Of a DNA stretch of 64,000 nucleotides, positions 1 through 7,400 are shown piece after piece. The stretch lies in assembly GCF_048323695.1 (NCBI RefSeq), contig NZ_JBLWFT010000002.1, forward strand, positions 124,001-188,000, read 5' to 3'. A program made the translations under genes and the position numbers. The notes under the pieces were generated by a model. The model was not told the DNA's origin. It saw only the letters and a program-made list of their open reading frames with translations, and did no database searches. The DNA comes from Aquisalimonas sp007126095. Lineage in GTDB: Bacteria; Pseudomonadota; Gammaproteobacteria; Nitrococcales; Aquisalimonadaceae. The first letter of the stretch is position 1. Each line of letters starts with the position of its first letter.

Positions 1-257
1 CGGGGCTCAGCCGGCCGCTGGCCGCGCTCTCCTTCGAGTTCGTCGCCGGCGCCCTGGGGGAGACGGAGCGCTGTCTGGAGCGCCTGGAAGCCCTGGGCAC
101 CTACCGCTACAACGTCATCCCGGGCGAGGGACGCGCGTTTCTGTTCCCGGAGCGGTGCAGCCACGAGACCATGACGGACTGGCTGCGTGGTGGCGCCGAC
201 GGCATCCCTTCCGGCGACATCTACGCATGGCATGACGATCACAGGAGGCAGCCGTGA
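1..257 (+). CDS. FkbM-family methyltransferase, C-terminal fragment
   Basis: The reading frame that ends at the TGA at 255-257 is open back to the window edge (first full codon at position 3), giving 84 visible residues. The fragment carries the pattern LSFEFV followed by a Cys, Leu-rich helix and LGxYRYN, then GE, which is typical of the C-terminal end of FkbM-type SAM-dependent O-methyltransferases. Catalytic motifs lie upstream of the window. Its stop overlaps the GTG start of the creatininase gene in a GTGA junction, so the two are probably co-transcribed and translationally coupled. The family call rests on a short tail and is tentative. Confidence 0.55.
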   Translation, partial: GLSRPLAALSFEFVAGALGETERCLERLEALGTYRYNVIPGEGRAFLFPERCSHETMTDWLRGGADGIPSGDIYAWHDDHRRQP

Positions 258-1069
258 CCCAGAGCGTGCGTTACTGGCAGTCGCTGACCACCATGGAGGC
301 GCGCGACGCCGCGGCGGCGGATCCCGTGGTCATCCTGCCGCTCGCCGCCGTGGAGCAGCACGGGCCGCATTTGCCGCTGGATACCGACCGGATCATCGGC
401 GACGGCCTGATCGAGGAGGCCTTCCGGCAGCTACCCGAGACGTTTCCCGCCTGGGCCCTGCCAGCGATCACCGTGGGTGCCAGCGGCGAGCATGCGGCGT
501 TTGCCGGCACGCTCAGCCTGGAAGCGGAGACGCTGATCCAGTGCATCTGTGACCATGGCCGCGCGGTGGCGGCCACCGGCATTCGGCGACTGGTGCTGAG
601 CAACAGCCACGGCGGCAACCGCGCCGCCATGGACGTGGCGGCGCTGCGTCTGCGGCGGGAGTGTGGGCTGCTGGTGGTCAAGGCGAACTACTTCCGTTTT
701 CCGCAGCCGGATCCACCCGTACTCGATCCCCACGAGCTCCGGCACGGGCTCCATGGCGGCGCGCTGGAGACCGCCATGATGCTGCATCTGGCGCCCGCTG
801 CCGTCAGGCAGGAGCATCTGTTCCGTGCGGTCTCCCTGGGTGAGACCCTGGAACGGGACTGCGCGTATCTGGGGCCGGAGAGTGCCGGCGCGTTCGCGTG
901 GCTGGCGGAGGACCTCAACATGGCCGGGGTCACCGGCGACGCCAGCCGTGCCGATGCCGGCACCGGGGCCCGGCTGGTGGCGCACTTCGGCGGCGTGCTG
1001 GCGGCGCTGATACAGGAGGCCCGGCATTTTCCGCTGGGTGCCCTGGGTGGCCGGACACCCGCCGGGTGA
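254..1069 (+). CDS. creatininase-family amidohydrolase
   Basis: A 271-residue protein of normal family length. The N-terminal metal motif is present (E34, H36, H39 and D45 in the LAAVEQHGPHLPLDTD stretch), as are the NSHGGN loop around H119 and the HGGALET motif with E172, so a two-metal amidohydrolase site is intact. The GTG start at 254 is supported by AGGAGG five bases upstream. The family includes creatinine amidohydrolase, the mycofactocin peptidase MftE and the archaeal deformylase ArfB, which acts on a GTP-derived formamidopyrimidine. The neighbouring GTP cyclohydrolase II-like and RibD-like genes make a pyrimidine or pterin amide a more plausible substrate than creatinine; this is inference from context. 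Confidence 0.85.
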   Translation: MTQSVRYWQSLTTMEARDAAAADPVVILPLAAVEQHGPHLPLDTDRIIGDGLIEEAFRQLPETFPAWALPAITVGASGEHAAFAGTLSLEAETLIQCICDHGRAVAATGIRRLVLSNSHGGNRAAMDVAALRLRRECGLLVVKANYFRFPQPDPPVLDPHELRHGLHGGALETAMMLHLAPAAVRQEHLFRAVSLGETLERDCAYLGPESAGAFAWLAEDLNMAGVTGDASRADAGTGARLVAHFGGVLAALIQEARHFPLGALGGRTPAG

Positions 1070-1077
1070 CGCCCGGG

Positions 1078-2205
1078 TTACTTGCCGGGCAGCGCCCGTG
1101 AAAGCAGTTCGTCGAGCCAGTGGCCGGCGCGTTCCGCCTTGGTATTGAGATAGCGCACATTGTGCGGATTCAGCGAGCCGTGCAGCGGCTGCCGTTCCAC
1201 CACGGTAATGCCGCCGTCTTCCAGCGCCTCGATCTTCAGCGGATTGTTCGTGAGCAGGGAGACGCGGTTGATCCGCAGATGCTGGAGCATCTCCACCGCC
1301 GCCTCGTAGCGCCGCTCGTCGGAGCCGAAACCGAGGGAGCAATCCGCTTCCACGGTGTCCATGCCGGAATCCTGCAGGGTGTAGGCCCTGAGCTTGTTCG
1401 CCAGTCCGATGCCACGACCCTCCTGCGCGAGATACAGAAGAATGCCGCCACCGGCCTGATCGATGGTGCGCACGCTGTTGCGGAGCTGCTCGCCGCAGTC
1501 GCATCGCAGGCTGCCGAACAGGTCTCCGGTCAGGCAGGAGGAGTGCATCCGGATCGGCAGCGGGTCGGGCCACTGGTCCTGGTCTCCGATCAGCACGGCG
1601 ATGTGCTCCAGCAGCCCGTTCGCCTCACGGAAGAGAATGAAGCGGGTGTTGTCGGCATCTTCCAGGGGCACACTGGCGTCGCTGACGTGGGCCATCTCGA
1701 GCTGTGGTGAGGCGGCTACGGCAAGCGCGGGTGTCGCGTCGACTCCGAGAATCGTGCCGTCGGCCTGCAGCCGGTCCACCGTATCGCTGTCGCCGGCGGG
1801 GACGGCGATGGTCACCACGGCGGGAAGCAGCTTGCCCGCCCGGGCCAGGTGCAGAGCGGCGTACTCGGCTTCGTCGGCAGGCTCCAGGTCAGCGCTGGCC
1901 CGGTGATGTTCGTGCTCGCAGACGACCGTCGCCAGACTCTGGACGTCCGCCACCGCCACATCGTCCCGCAGCGGGAGGCGGATGGCGGGGGCATTGCCCG
2001 GCTCCATGCCCAGGGCGCGGGCGCGGTTCGGGGTGATGATCAGCGCCGGATGTCCGCCGGGGGCGAGCGTGCGCAGGTGGTCCAGCATGGCTGGCGTGAG
2101 GGTCTCGACGGCCATGGCCACCACGTCTGGTTGGTCACCGCCACTGCTGACCCGGATGGGTTGCCCCCGGCGCAGGTCGAAGATGGCGCGCTCTGCTTGT
2201 TGCAT
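1078..2205 (-). CDS. RibBA-like protein: degenerate DHBP synthase domain plus GTP cyclohydrolase II
   Basis: 375 residues from the ATG at 2205. The C-terminal half (about 180-375) is a complete GTP cyclohydrolase II: zinc cysteines C224, C235 and C237 in CLTGDLFGSLRCDCG, the QEGRGIGL loop, the catalytic Tyr (Y275 in RAYTLQD) and SDERR. It should turn GTP into diaminoribosylaminopyrimidinone phosphate. The N-terminal half (about 5-135) follows the RibB pattern (AI..LR.G, AVETLTP, LIITPNRARALG, LHLARAGKL) but lacks the acidic DDEDRE-type catalytic motif, so 3,4-dihydroxybutanone phosphate synthesis is unlikely. It converges with the creatininase gene and is divergent from the RibD-like gene. 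It is probably not the housekeeping riboflavin enzyme. Confidence 0.85.
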   Translation of the reverse strand: MQQAERAIFDLRRGQPIRVSSGGDQPDVVAMAVETLTPAMLDHLRTLAPGGHPALIITPNRARALGMEPGNAPAIRLPLRDDVAVADVQSLATVVCEHEHHRASADLEPADEAEYAALHLARAGKLLPAVVTIAVPAGDSDTVDRLQADGTILGVDATPALAVAASPQLEMAHVSDASVPLEDADNTRFILFREANGLLEHIAVLIGDQDQWPDPLPIRMHSSCLTGDLFGSLRCDCGEQLRNSVRTIDQAGGGILLYLAQEGRGIGLANKLRAYTLQDSGMDTVEADCSLGFGSDERRYEAAVEMLQHLRINRVSLLTNNPLKIEALEDGGITVVERQPLHGSLNPHNVRYLNTKAERAGHWLDELLSRALPGK

Positions 2206-2222
2206 ATGTGCTGTCCAATACT

Positions 2223-2239
2223 TGTAGCGATATACTACA
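2223..2239. promoter_or_regulatory. dyad TGTAG-N7-CTACA in the divergent ribBA-like/ribD-like intergenic region
   Basis: The 67-base gap between the two divergent starts contains a perfect 5-base inverted repeat with a 7-base AT-rich centre that includes TATACT, a good -10-like hexamer. A single regulator could control both transcripts from here. The arms resemble operators of MerR-type regulators, but no regulator gene lies in the window and the assignment is only suggestive. Confidence 0.35.
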
Positions 2240-2272
2240 GTGTAACCCAACGCGACACCGGAGATTGTCCCA

Positions 2273-3139
2273 GTGACCGACGAGCCCGGCGCCACCGCTG
2301 ACACCAGCCCCCTCGGGACGGATCTTGCCTGGGCGCTGCTGCAGCGCTATCGAGCCGCGACGGAGCAGCCCGAAGGCGGTGTCATGGCGCTGGACGGGCT
2401 CGACGTGCTCAGGCTGCACGACGATGGTTCATGGGCACCAATGGTGCCGATGGATGGCGCTGCGCGCCACCTGTTTGATCTGTATCTGCCCCTGGTGGCG
2501 CGGCCCCGACTGGCCATCGCGCAGCTGGGCCAGAGCCTGGACGGCCATATCGCCACCGAGTCGGGCCATTCCCGGTACGTCACTGGCCCCGACGACATCC
2601 GCCACCTGCATCGGCTGCGGGCGCTGGTGGACGCCGTGGTAGTCGGCCCCGGCACGGTGGCGGCCGACAACCCGCAGCTCACGGTGCGGGAGGTTTCCGG
2701 TCCGCATCCGGTGCGCGTGGTGCTCGACCCGCGCAACCGGTTGAGTGCGGATTATCGCCTGTTTCGGGACCGGGATGCACCGACCCTGTTGTTTCGCAGC
2801 GACGATACGGCACCACCGCGGGGCGTCGAAGTGTTGCAGGAGCCCGCCGATGGCGGCGATTTCGACCCGCACGCGATCCTCCGGCGACTGGCGGCGCGCG
2901 GGCTGCGGCGGGTGCTGGTGGAGGGCGGGGGGCGTACCGTCTCCCGCTTCCTGGCAGCCGGTGCGCTCGACCGGCTGCACGTCACGGTGGCACCGCTGGT
3001 GATCGGCTCTGGCCGGCCCGGGCTCGTGCTGCCCGCCATCGACACCATGGACGAGGCGCTGCGCCCCGAGTGCCGCCACTTCCCCCTGGGTCACGACGTC
3101 CTGTTCGACTTCCGGCTGTCGTCCGGGGCGTCCCGCTGA
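2273..3139 (+). CDS. RibD C-terminal-type reductase (dihydrofolate reductase fold), stand-alone
   Basis: 288 residues from a GTG start preceded by GGAG nine bases upstream. Residues about 78-285 form a RibD_C reductase domain: QLGQSLDGHIATESG at 84-98, RYVTG, the VGPGTV nucleotide loop, VLVEGGGRTVSRFL and the APLVIGSGRPG end motif. No cytidine-deaminase-like domain precedes it; the first 75 residues are unrecognised. It should reduce a ribosylaminopyrimidine phosphate to the ribityl form with NADPH, the product expected from the divergently encoded GTP cyclohydrolase II. Its 3' end overlaps the convergent membrane-protein gene by 49 bases. A role outside riboflavin synthesis is inferred from context. 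Confidence 0.85.
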   Translation: MTDEPGATADTSPLGTDLAWALLQRYRAATEQPEGGVMALDGLDVLRLHDDGSWAPMVPMDGAARHLFDLYLPLVARPRLAIAQLGQSLDGHIATESGHSRYVTGPDDIRHLHRLRALVDAVVVGPGTVAADNPQLTVREVSGPHPVRVVLDPRNRLSADYRLFRDRDAPTLLFRSDDTAPPRGVEVLQEPADGGDFDPHAILRRLAARGLRRVLVEGGGRTVSRFLAAGALDRLHVTVAPLVIGSGRPGLVLPAIDTMDEALRPECRHFPLGHDVLFDFRLSSGASR

Positions 3140-4050
3140 TCGGCCGCTTTTGCGCGACCTCTCTGCCCGCCGGGGACTCGCTCCAGGAACAGCGCCCCGG
3201 GAAGGGCCGCCAGCAGGACCAGCGCGCCGTACGCCAGTGCGATGGCCGCACCCTGGGCCGGATCGAGACCGGCAATGGCCCAGACCGCCGCCGCAGCCCC
3301 TTCCCGCAGTCCCCATCCGGCGATGGTCACGGGCACCAGCATGGCCAGCAGCACCGGCGGTATCAGTGGCAGCAGCTGGGCGGCGGGCAGCTCCGCACCG
3401 ATGGCCCGCGCGGCCGCCAGAAACACCAGCAGGTAAGTGGCGACCACGGCTGCGGAGCCCAGGAGCTGCAGCGGTAGCGCCGTTGGCGTGAGCAGGGCGC
3501 GCCGGGTGTCCGTGATGATCCCCGGCGGGGCATGGGCCGAGGGGCCACGGAGTCGCGGGGCCGTCACGAGCACCACCGCGGCCACACCGGCGGCGCTGCC
3601 CCACGACCACGCCGCGGAGACCAGCCCGAACAGGCTCAGGAGCGCGGGCACGGCGATCAGTGCCATGACCAGTTGGCCCGAACCGCGCTCCAGGACCACG
3701 GCGCGCACCGCCTGGCCGGTATTGCGGCTGACACCGGCGTGGCGCCAGGCCCGGGAGACGTCGCCGAGGACGCCGCCGGGAAGGACCTGGTTGAGAAAGC
3801 CGGCCAGCAGGTACTCCCTGAGCGCCAGCGGCAACGGTAACGCCAGCCCCAGTCGTGCGGCGGTGAACTGCCAGCGCCAGGCCGAGAGCAGGAGCTGCAG
3901 CGCGGACAGGGCCAGCGCGACGATGACCCAGCGCGGGTCGATTCCCGCCAGGTGCGCGGTAACCGCGCCCACATCCGTCCACCATGCCACTGCCGTTAAC
4001 AGCACAGCACTGGTGGCCACCCGCACCAGCCATCGGCGGCCCGGCGTCAC
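3091..4050 (-). CDS. UPF0104/LPG-synthase-TM-type membrane protein (flippase-like)
   Basis: 319 residues with about seven to eight hydrophobic segments and the family hallmarks: SAWRWQFTAARLG after the second helix, LAGFLNQVLPGGVLGDVSRAW, and PVTIAGWGLREGAAAAVW near the C-terminus. The GTG start at 4050 is chosen because it overlaps the stop of the upstream methyltransferase gene (GTGA, 4047-4050); longer frames run into that gene. Members of this family (the membrane half of lysyl-PG synthase, AglD, YbhN) are associated with moving or modifying polar lipids. Here it may transport the lipid product of the cluster; the substrate is unknown. Confidence 0.8.
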   Translation of the reverse strand: MTPGRRWLVRVATSAVLLTAVAWWTDVGAVTAHLAGIDPRWVIVALALSALQLLLSAWRWQFTAARLGLALPLPLALREYLLAGFLNQVLPGGVLGDVSRAWRHAGVSRNTGQAVRAVVLERGSGQLVMALIAVPALLSLFGLVSAAWSWGSAAGVAAVVLVTAPRLRGPSAHAPPGIITDTRRALLTPTALPLQLLGSAAVVATYLLVFLAAARAIGAELPAAQLLPLIPPVLLAMLVPVTIAGWGLREGAAAAVWAIAGLDPAQGAAIALAYGALVLLAALPGALFLERVPGGQRGRAKAADQRDAPDDSRKSNRTS

Positions 4051-4847
4051 GCCCGCTCCGGCGGCAGGGCGAGCAGATCCAGATGGCCCACGATCAGCAC
4101 GCCCTCCCCCGTGTCCAGGTGTTGGCGGCGCCGCGCCGCCCACTCGGCCAGCCGCTGGTGATCCGTGTCGGTCTGCTCATGGGCGGCGGAGAGCCAGCCG
4201 TCCAGCAGGGCCGACTGCAGCACGGCCTCGCTGCCACCGAGTTGCCAGGGGCTGGGGCTGAGCCAGGTACGGAAGCCGTGCTGGCGGAAGACCGATGCCG
4301 CCGTATCCGCGGCGTCCGGGCCCAGCGCCGGCCCGAACCCCTTGTCCCGGCGCTGATGGCCGTTCACCAGGTTGTTCAGCAGGGCGTCGTCGGGATCGTC
4401 CGGTTGCCAGCGGATGCGGCCATCGTAGGTCAGCGACACGAGCACGGCACAGCCTGCCGCCCGGCATTCACCGGCGAACTGTTCCAGCCAGGGGCGGGAG
4501 ACCAGGTCGAGCAGCGCCGAGGCGGTGACCAGGTGCGGCGCTCCTTTCGGCAGCACCGGCGCAGCCCGCAGGTCCCTGGCGTACCGCTCGACGCGGACCG
4601 TCTCGTCCGGTGCGGTGGCGGCGGTCATGAGTGCCTGGTCCTGGTCCACCAGCTGCCAGGACTGCGGGCCGGGCAGCAGTGGTGACAGGTAGCGGAGATT
4701 GGAGCCGCTGCCGGCCCCCAGGTCCACCACCCGGACATGCCGGTCGGGCAGCCACTCGGTCAGCGGCGGTAGCAGCGCGACGGCCCGCGCCCGATGGTCG
4801 GCCTGCTCGCGCAGGTGGAGCCAGTGCGCGCTGAACTGCGTACTCAC
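4047..4847 (-). CDS. class I SAM-dependent methyltransferase
   Basis: 266 residues. Motif I is clear (VVDLGAGSGSNLRYL near residue 40), followed by an acidic residue at the end of strand 2 (QLVDQDQ) and a motif-IV-like segment (LVTASALLDLV). The GTG start at 4847 forms a GTGA overlap with the upstream glycosyltransferase stop, and its own stop overlaps the next start, so it sits in a translationally coupled chain. It contains WLSPSPWQLG and VLQSALLDGW segments conserved in small methyltransferases of this type. The acceptor is not predictable, but the neighbours point to a lipid or pterin-derived intermediate. Confidence 0.8.
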   Translation of the reverse strand: MSTQFSAHWLHLREQADHRARAVALLPPLTEWLPDRHVRVVDLGAGSGSNLRYLSPLLPGPQSWQLVDQDQALMTAATAPDETVRVERYARDLRAAPVLPKGAPHLVTASALLDLVSRPWLEQFAGECRAAGCAVLVSLTYDGRIRWQPDDPDDALLNNLVNGHQRRDKGFGPALGPDAADTAASVFRQHGFRTWLSPSPWQLGGSEAVLQSALLDGWLSAAHEQTDTDHQRLAEWAARRRQHLDTGEGVLIVGHLDLLALPPERA

Positions 4848-5896
4848 ACCAGGTCCTCCACTGCTTTGGCGAACAGTGTGCCGGTTTCCGTCCAGTTTGG
4901 CAGAGAGCCGGCATAATGCCTGGATGCCCGCGCCGCGCGCGCTCTGGCGCCGTGATCGTGCAGCAGCGTGGCGATTGCCCCGGCGAGCGCCGCTGCATCG
5001 CCGGGCGGGACCAGCCGGCCCGCCGCCTCCGGCACGGTGTCCGGGATGGCGCCGCCGGTGGTGCTGACGACGGGAAGCCCCCGGGCCAGCGCCTCCGCCA
5101 GCACCATGCCGTAGCCCTCGTAGTGGGATGGCAGGACGAACAGCGTGCTGCGGTCGTAGGCGCGATCCAGCCGCGCCGGGCCGCATTCGCCGGCCAGCTC
5201 GATGCGGTCCGTGAGCCCGGCGTCATGGATGCGGTTGCGGAGGGCTGCGGCAAAGGACGGGTCGGCCGTGGTGCCGCCGGCGATCAGGCAGCACCAGGGT
5301 GTGTCCCGAAGCCGTTCCAGGGCTGCCACCAGCACGTCCTGACCCTTGCGCGGGATGACGCTGCCCACGCACAGCAGCATGGGCGGCTCACCGGGGGCCG
5401 GGCCTCGGGCAGGTGGCGCCGGGTCCGTGCCGGGCGCGACCACGCGGATGCGCGTCTCGGGGACACCCAGATGCGCCACCCGGCGCCGGGTATGGCGGCT
5501 GGTGACGATGGCGCCTTCGCACACAGCCAGAGCGCGGGCCTCGCGCTCCAGGAGACGCTCCCGCAGGGCCGGGTCGAGCCCGGTCTCGTCACCCAGCGGA
5601 TGGTGGACCAGCGCAAGCAGGCGCAGGCGGGCCGCATGGGCCGCTGCGATAGCGGGGCTGTCCCCCAGGGCGAGCCCGTCAATGACCGCGCGACTGCCGT
5701 CCGGGAGCGCGGCGAGTGTGGCGTCCAGCGCCGTGCGGGCCTCGGCGTCCGTTGCCGGGAACGCCCCGGCAAGCTCATGCACCGTGACCGTCCAGTGCAT
5801 CGCCCGCAGTGCCTCCACCACTCGGGCGTCGTAGCGGCTGCCGCCGGTGGGTCGGTCGATTGGCCCCGGCACGAGCAGGTGCAGAGGCGCGCTCAC
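4844..5896 (-). CDS. GT4-type glycosyltransferase
   Basis: 350 residues with the two Rossmann lobes of GT-B enzymes. The C-terminal lobe has the donor-binding features of group 1 transferases: CVGSVIPRKGQDVLVAAL, then LPSHYEGYGMVLAEALARGLPVVST, which holds the E-x7-E motif. The start is a GTG at 5896 overlapping the stop of the PTPS-like gene; the open frame continues upstream through that gene and is not coding there. The protein lacks a signal peptide and should act at the cytoplasmic face. With the CDP-alcohol phosphatidyltransferase and flippase-like protein it suggests assembly of a glycosylated lipid; donor sugar and acceptor are unknown. Confidence 0.88.
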   Translation of the reverse strand: MSAPLHLLVPGPIDRPTGGSRYDARVVEALRAMHWTVTVHELAGAFPATDAEARTALDATLAALPDGSRAVIDGLALGDSPAIAAAHAARLRLLALVHHPLGDETGLDPALRERLLEREARALAVCEGAIVTSRHTRRRVAHLGVPETRIRVVAPGTDPAPPARGPAPGEPPMLLCVGSVIPRKGQDVLVAALERLRDTPWCCLIAGGTTADPSFAAALRNRIHDAGLTDRIELAGECGPARLDRAYDRSTLFVLPSHYEGYGMVLAEALARGLPVVSTTGGAIPDTVPEAAGRLVPPGDAAALAGAIATLLHDHGARARAARASRHYAGSLPNWTETGTLFAKAVEDLV

Positions 5897-6315
5897 CCGA
5901 CCGTGTCTCCATCCGCGAGCAGCCGCCCTTCGTAGCTCGCCCACGCGATGTGGGATTCGTGCAGCACCACCGCCATGTGCGTGAGTCCGCGGGCCTGCGG
6001 GCCGAGCCGTCCCGCCTGCACCGCCTCCGCCATGCGCCGGAAGATCAGTCCGGCCAGGAACTCGGTGGTGGTGTTCTGCCCGGCGAGGGCCGGGTCGGCG
6101 TCCAGGTTGCTGTAGTTCAGCGGCGCGAGCACGGACCGCAGTTGCTCGCCGGCCAGGCCGATGTCCACGACCAGGTTGTCGTCGTCGAGCTGAGGCCGGC
6201 GGAACGTGACGTCCACCAGGTAGGTGGCGCCATGGAGCTGCTGCGCCGGCCCGAAGGTCTCGCCCCGGAAGCTGTGGGCGATCATGATGTGTTCGCGAAC
6301 GGTCAGGCTGTACAT
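5893..6315 (-). CDS. 6-pyruvoyltetrahydropterin synthase/QueD-fold protein, degenerate active site
   Basis: 140 residues, normal length for one T-fold subunit. IAHSF gives the first zinc-type His (H14) and LHGATY the second (H28), but the third ligand of the family HGH motif is replaced by Ala. The catalytic Cys position (family CxxLHGH) is Ala, and the LDH catalytic pair is replaced by LNY. The pterin-anchoring glutamates appear kept (NTTTEFLA, and HESHIAWASYE near the C-terminus). It may therefore bind a pterin-like ring without PTPS or QueD chemistry, or catalyse something else. It is upstream of, and overlaps by GTGA, the glycosyltransferase gene, 24 bases after the MDR gene. Confidence 0.8.
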   Translation of the reverse strand: MYSLTVREHIMIAHSFRGETFGPAQQLHGATYLVDVTFRRPQLDDDNLVVDIGLAGEQLRSVLAPLNYSNLDADPALAGQNTTTEFLAGLIFRRMAEAVQAGRLGPQARGLTHMAVVLHESHIAWASYEGRLLADGDTVG

Positions 6316-6339
6316 GGGTGACTCCGTGACTTGGCCGGG

Positions 6340-7314
6340 TCAGGCGTAGGTGATGCGGTGACAAAGCGTGTTGCCGGCATCGGCGCACAGCTCTGGGAGC
6401 AGCGCCGGCATGGCGTCGAACGGGGTTTCGCCGGTGATCAGTGCATCCAGGCGCGCGTCGTGCAGCAGCTCGAGGGCCAGGTGTATGCGCCGCTGGTGAT
6501 CCCAGCGAGGGCTGCGGTCCGGTGGCAGGCGGCCGACCTGGCTGCTGCGGATGGTCAGCCGGCGGGAGTGAAACCCTTCGCCCAGGGGCAGGCTGACCGG
6601 TGTGTCGCCGTACCAGCTCAGCTCGATCACCGTTGCTTCGGTTGCGGCCGCCCCGAGAGCTGTTGCAAGACCGTCCGGCTGGCCGCTGGCGTGGAAGACC
6701 ACATCGGCGTCGGGCTCGGCGGTGGTCGCGAACGACAGGCCAAGGGTTCGGGCGGTGATGGCGCGCGCCGGGTTGGTGTCCACCAGGGTGACCGCAGCGC
6801 CGGGGATGTCCCGGCACAGCCACGCCACGAGCAGGCCGACCACACCGCCGCCGATGACGACGATGCGATCCCCGGGCCCGGGCCGGCCGTCCCACACGGC
6901 ATTGACGGCGGTCTCCATGTTGGCGGCGAGAATCGCCCGCTGTGCCGGCACGGCCTCCGGGATGGGGGTCACCGCCGACCCGGGCACAACGAAGTAGTCC
7001 TGATGCGGATGCAGGCAGAAGACGGAACGCTCCCGGAGGCTGTCCGGCCCTTCGACGACGTCGCCCACCGCCATGTAGCCGTAGGCCACGGGGCCGGGGA
7101 ACCGACCCTGCTGAAACGGGGCGCGCATGGCGTCGTACTGGCTCGGAGGCACACGCCCCTGGAATATCAGGCACTCGGTGCCGCGGCTCACGCCCGAGTA
7201 GCGCATGCGAACCAGCACGTCCGGCGGCGATGGCTTCGGGAGTGGCACGTCACCGATCACGCCATTGCCGGGCGCTTCCACACGGAACTGTCTCGCCATG
7301 GTGACTTCGCTCAT
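6340..7314 (-). CDS. MDR-superfamily dehydrogenase lacking the zinc site
   Basis: 324 residues from the ATG at 7314, preceded by GGGGAA; an upstream ATG at 7338 has no ribosome site. The N-terminal catalytic domain has SGVSRGTE and YGYMAVGDVVEG where zinc alcohol dehydrogenases have Cys and GHE, so neither the catalytic zinc ligands nor a structural-zinc cysteine cluster is visible. The Rossmann fold is intact (VVIGGGVVGLLVAWLC, then DTNP). The SxGTE signature is shared with BchC-type bacteriochlorophyllide dehydrogenases. It is the first gene of the minus-strand operon and faces the CDP-alcohol phosphatidyltransferase gene. Substrate unknown; an alcohol or reduced pterin side chain is possible. 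Confidence 0.8.
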   Translation of the reverse strand: MSEVTMARQFRVEAPGNGVIGDVPLPKPSPPDVLVRMRYSGVSRGTECLIFQGRVPPSQYDAMRAPFQQGRFPGPVAYGYMAVGDVVEGPDSLRERSVFCLHPHQDYFVVPGSAVTPIPEAVPAQRAILAANMETAVNAVWDGRPGPGDRIVVIGGGVVGLLVAWLCRDIPGAAVTLVDTNPARAITARTLGLSFATTAEPDADVVFHASGQPDGLATALGAAATEATVIELSWYGDTPVSLPLGEGFHSRRLTIRSSQVGRLPPDRSPRWDHQRRIHLALELLHDARLDALITGETPFDAMPALLPELCADAGNTLCHRITYA

Positions 7315-7400
7315 GGATTCCCCGTTTTCTGCCGGCATTCACGCATATTCTTTGCTAGGCTTTCACTATATACAAAACATGTCATCAATGTGGACCTAAC
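7315..7400. promoter_or_regulatory. divergent promoter region, MDR gene / CDP-alcohol phosphatidyltransferase gene
   Basis: This 86-base gap separates two divergent starts and contains the only strongly AT-rich stretch of the neighbourhood. On the plus strand TTGCTA at 7352-7357 and a TATATA at 7367-7372 could form -35 and -10 elements, although the spacing of nine is too short for a standard pair, so the exact elements are unresolved. The ATATACA segment resembles the ATATACTACA of the other divergent gap at 2230-2239, consistent with shared control. Confidence 0.3.

Noticed and set aside
1..257. FkbM methyltransferase as a member of the pterin-lipid cluster
   Set aside because: It is coupled to the creatininase gene but only its last 84 residues are visible; membership cannot be judged from this window.
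2273..3139. RibD-like protein as the housekeeping RibD
   Set aside because: It lacks the deaminase domain required in bacterial RibD, so it cannot perform the full riboflavin step by itself.
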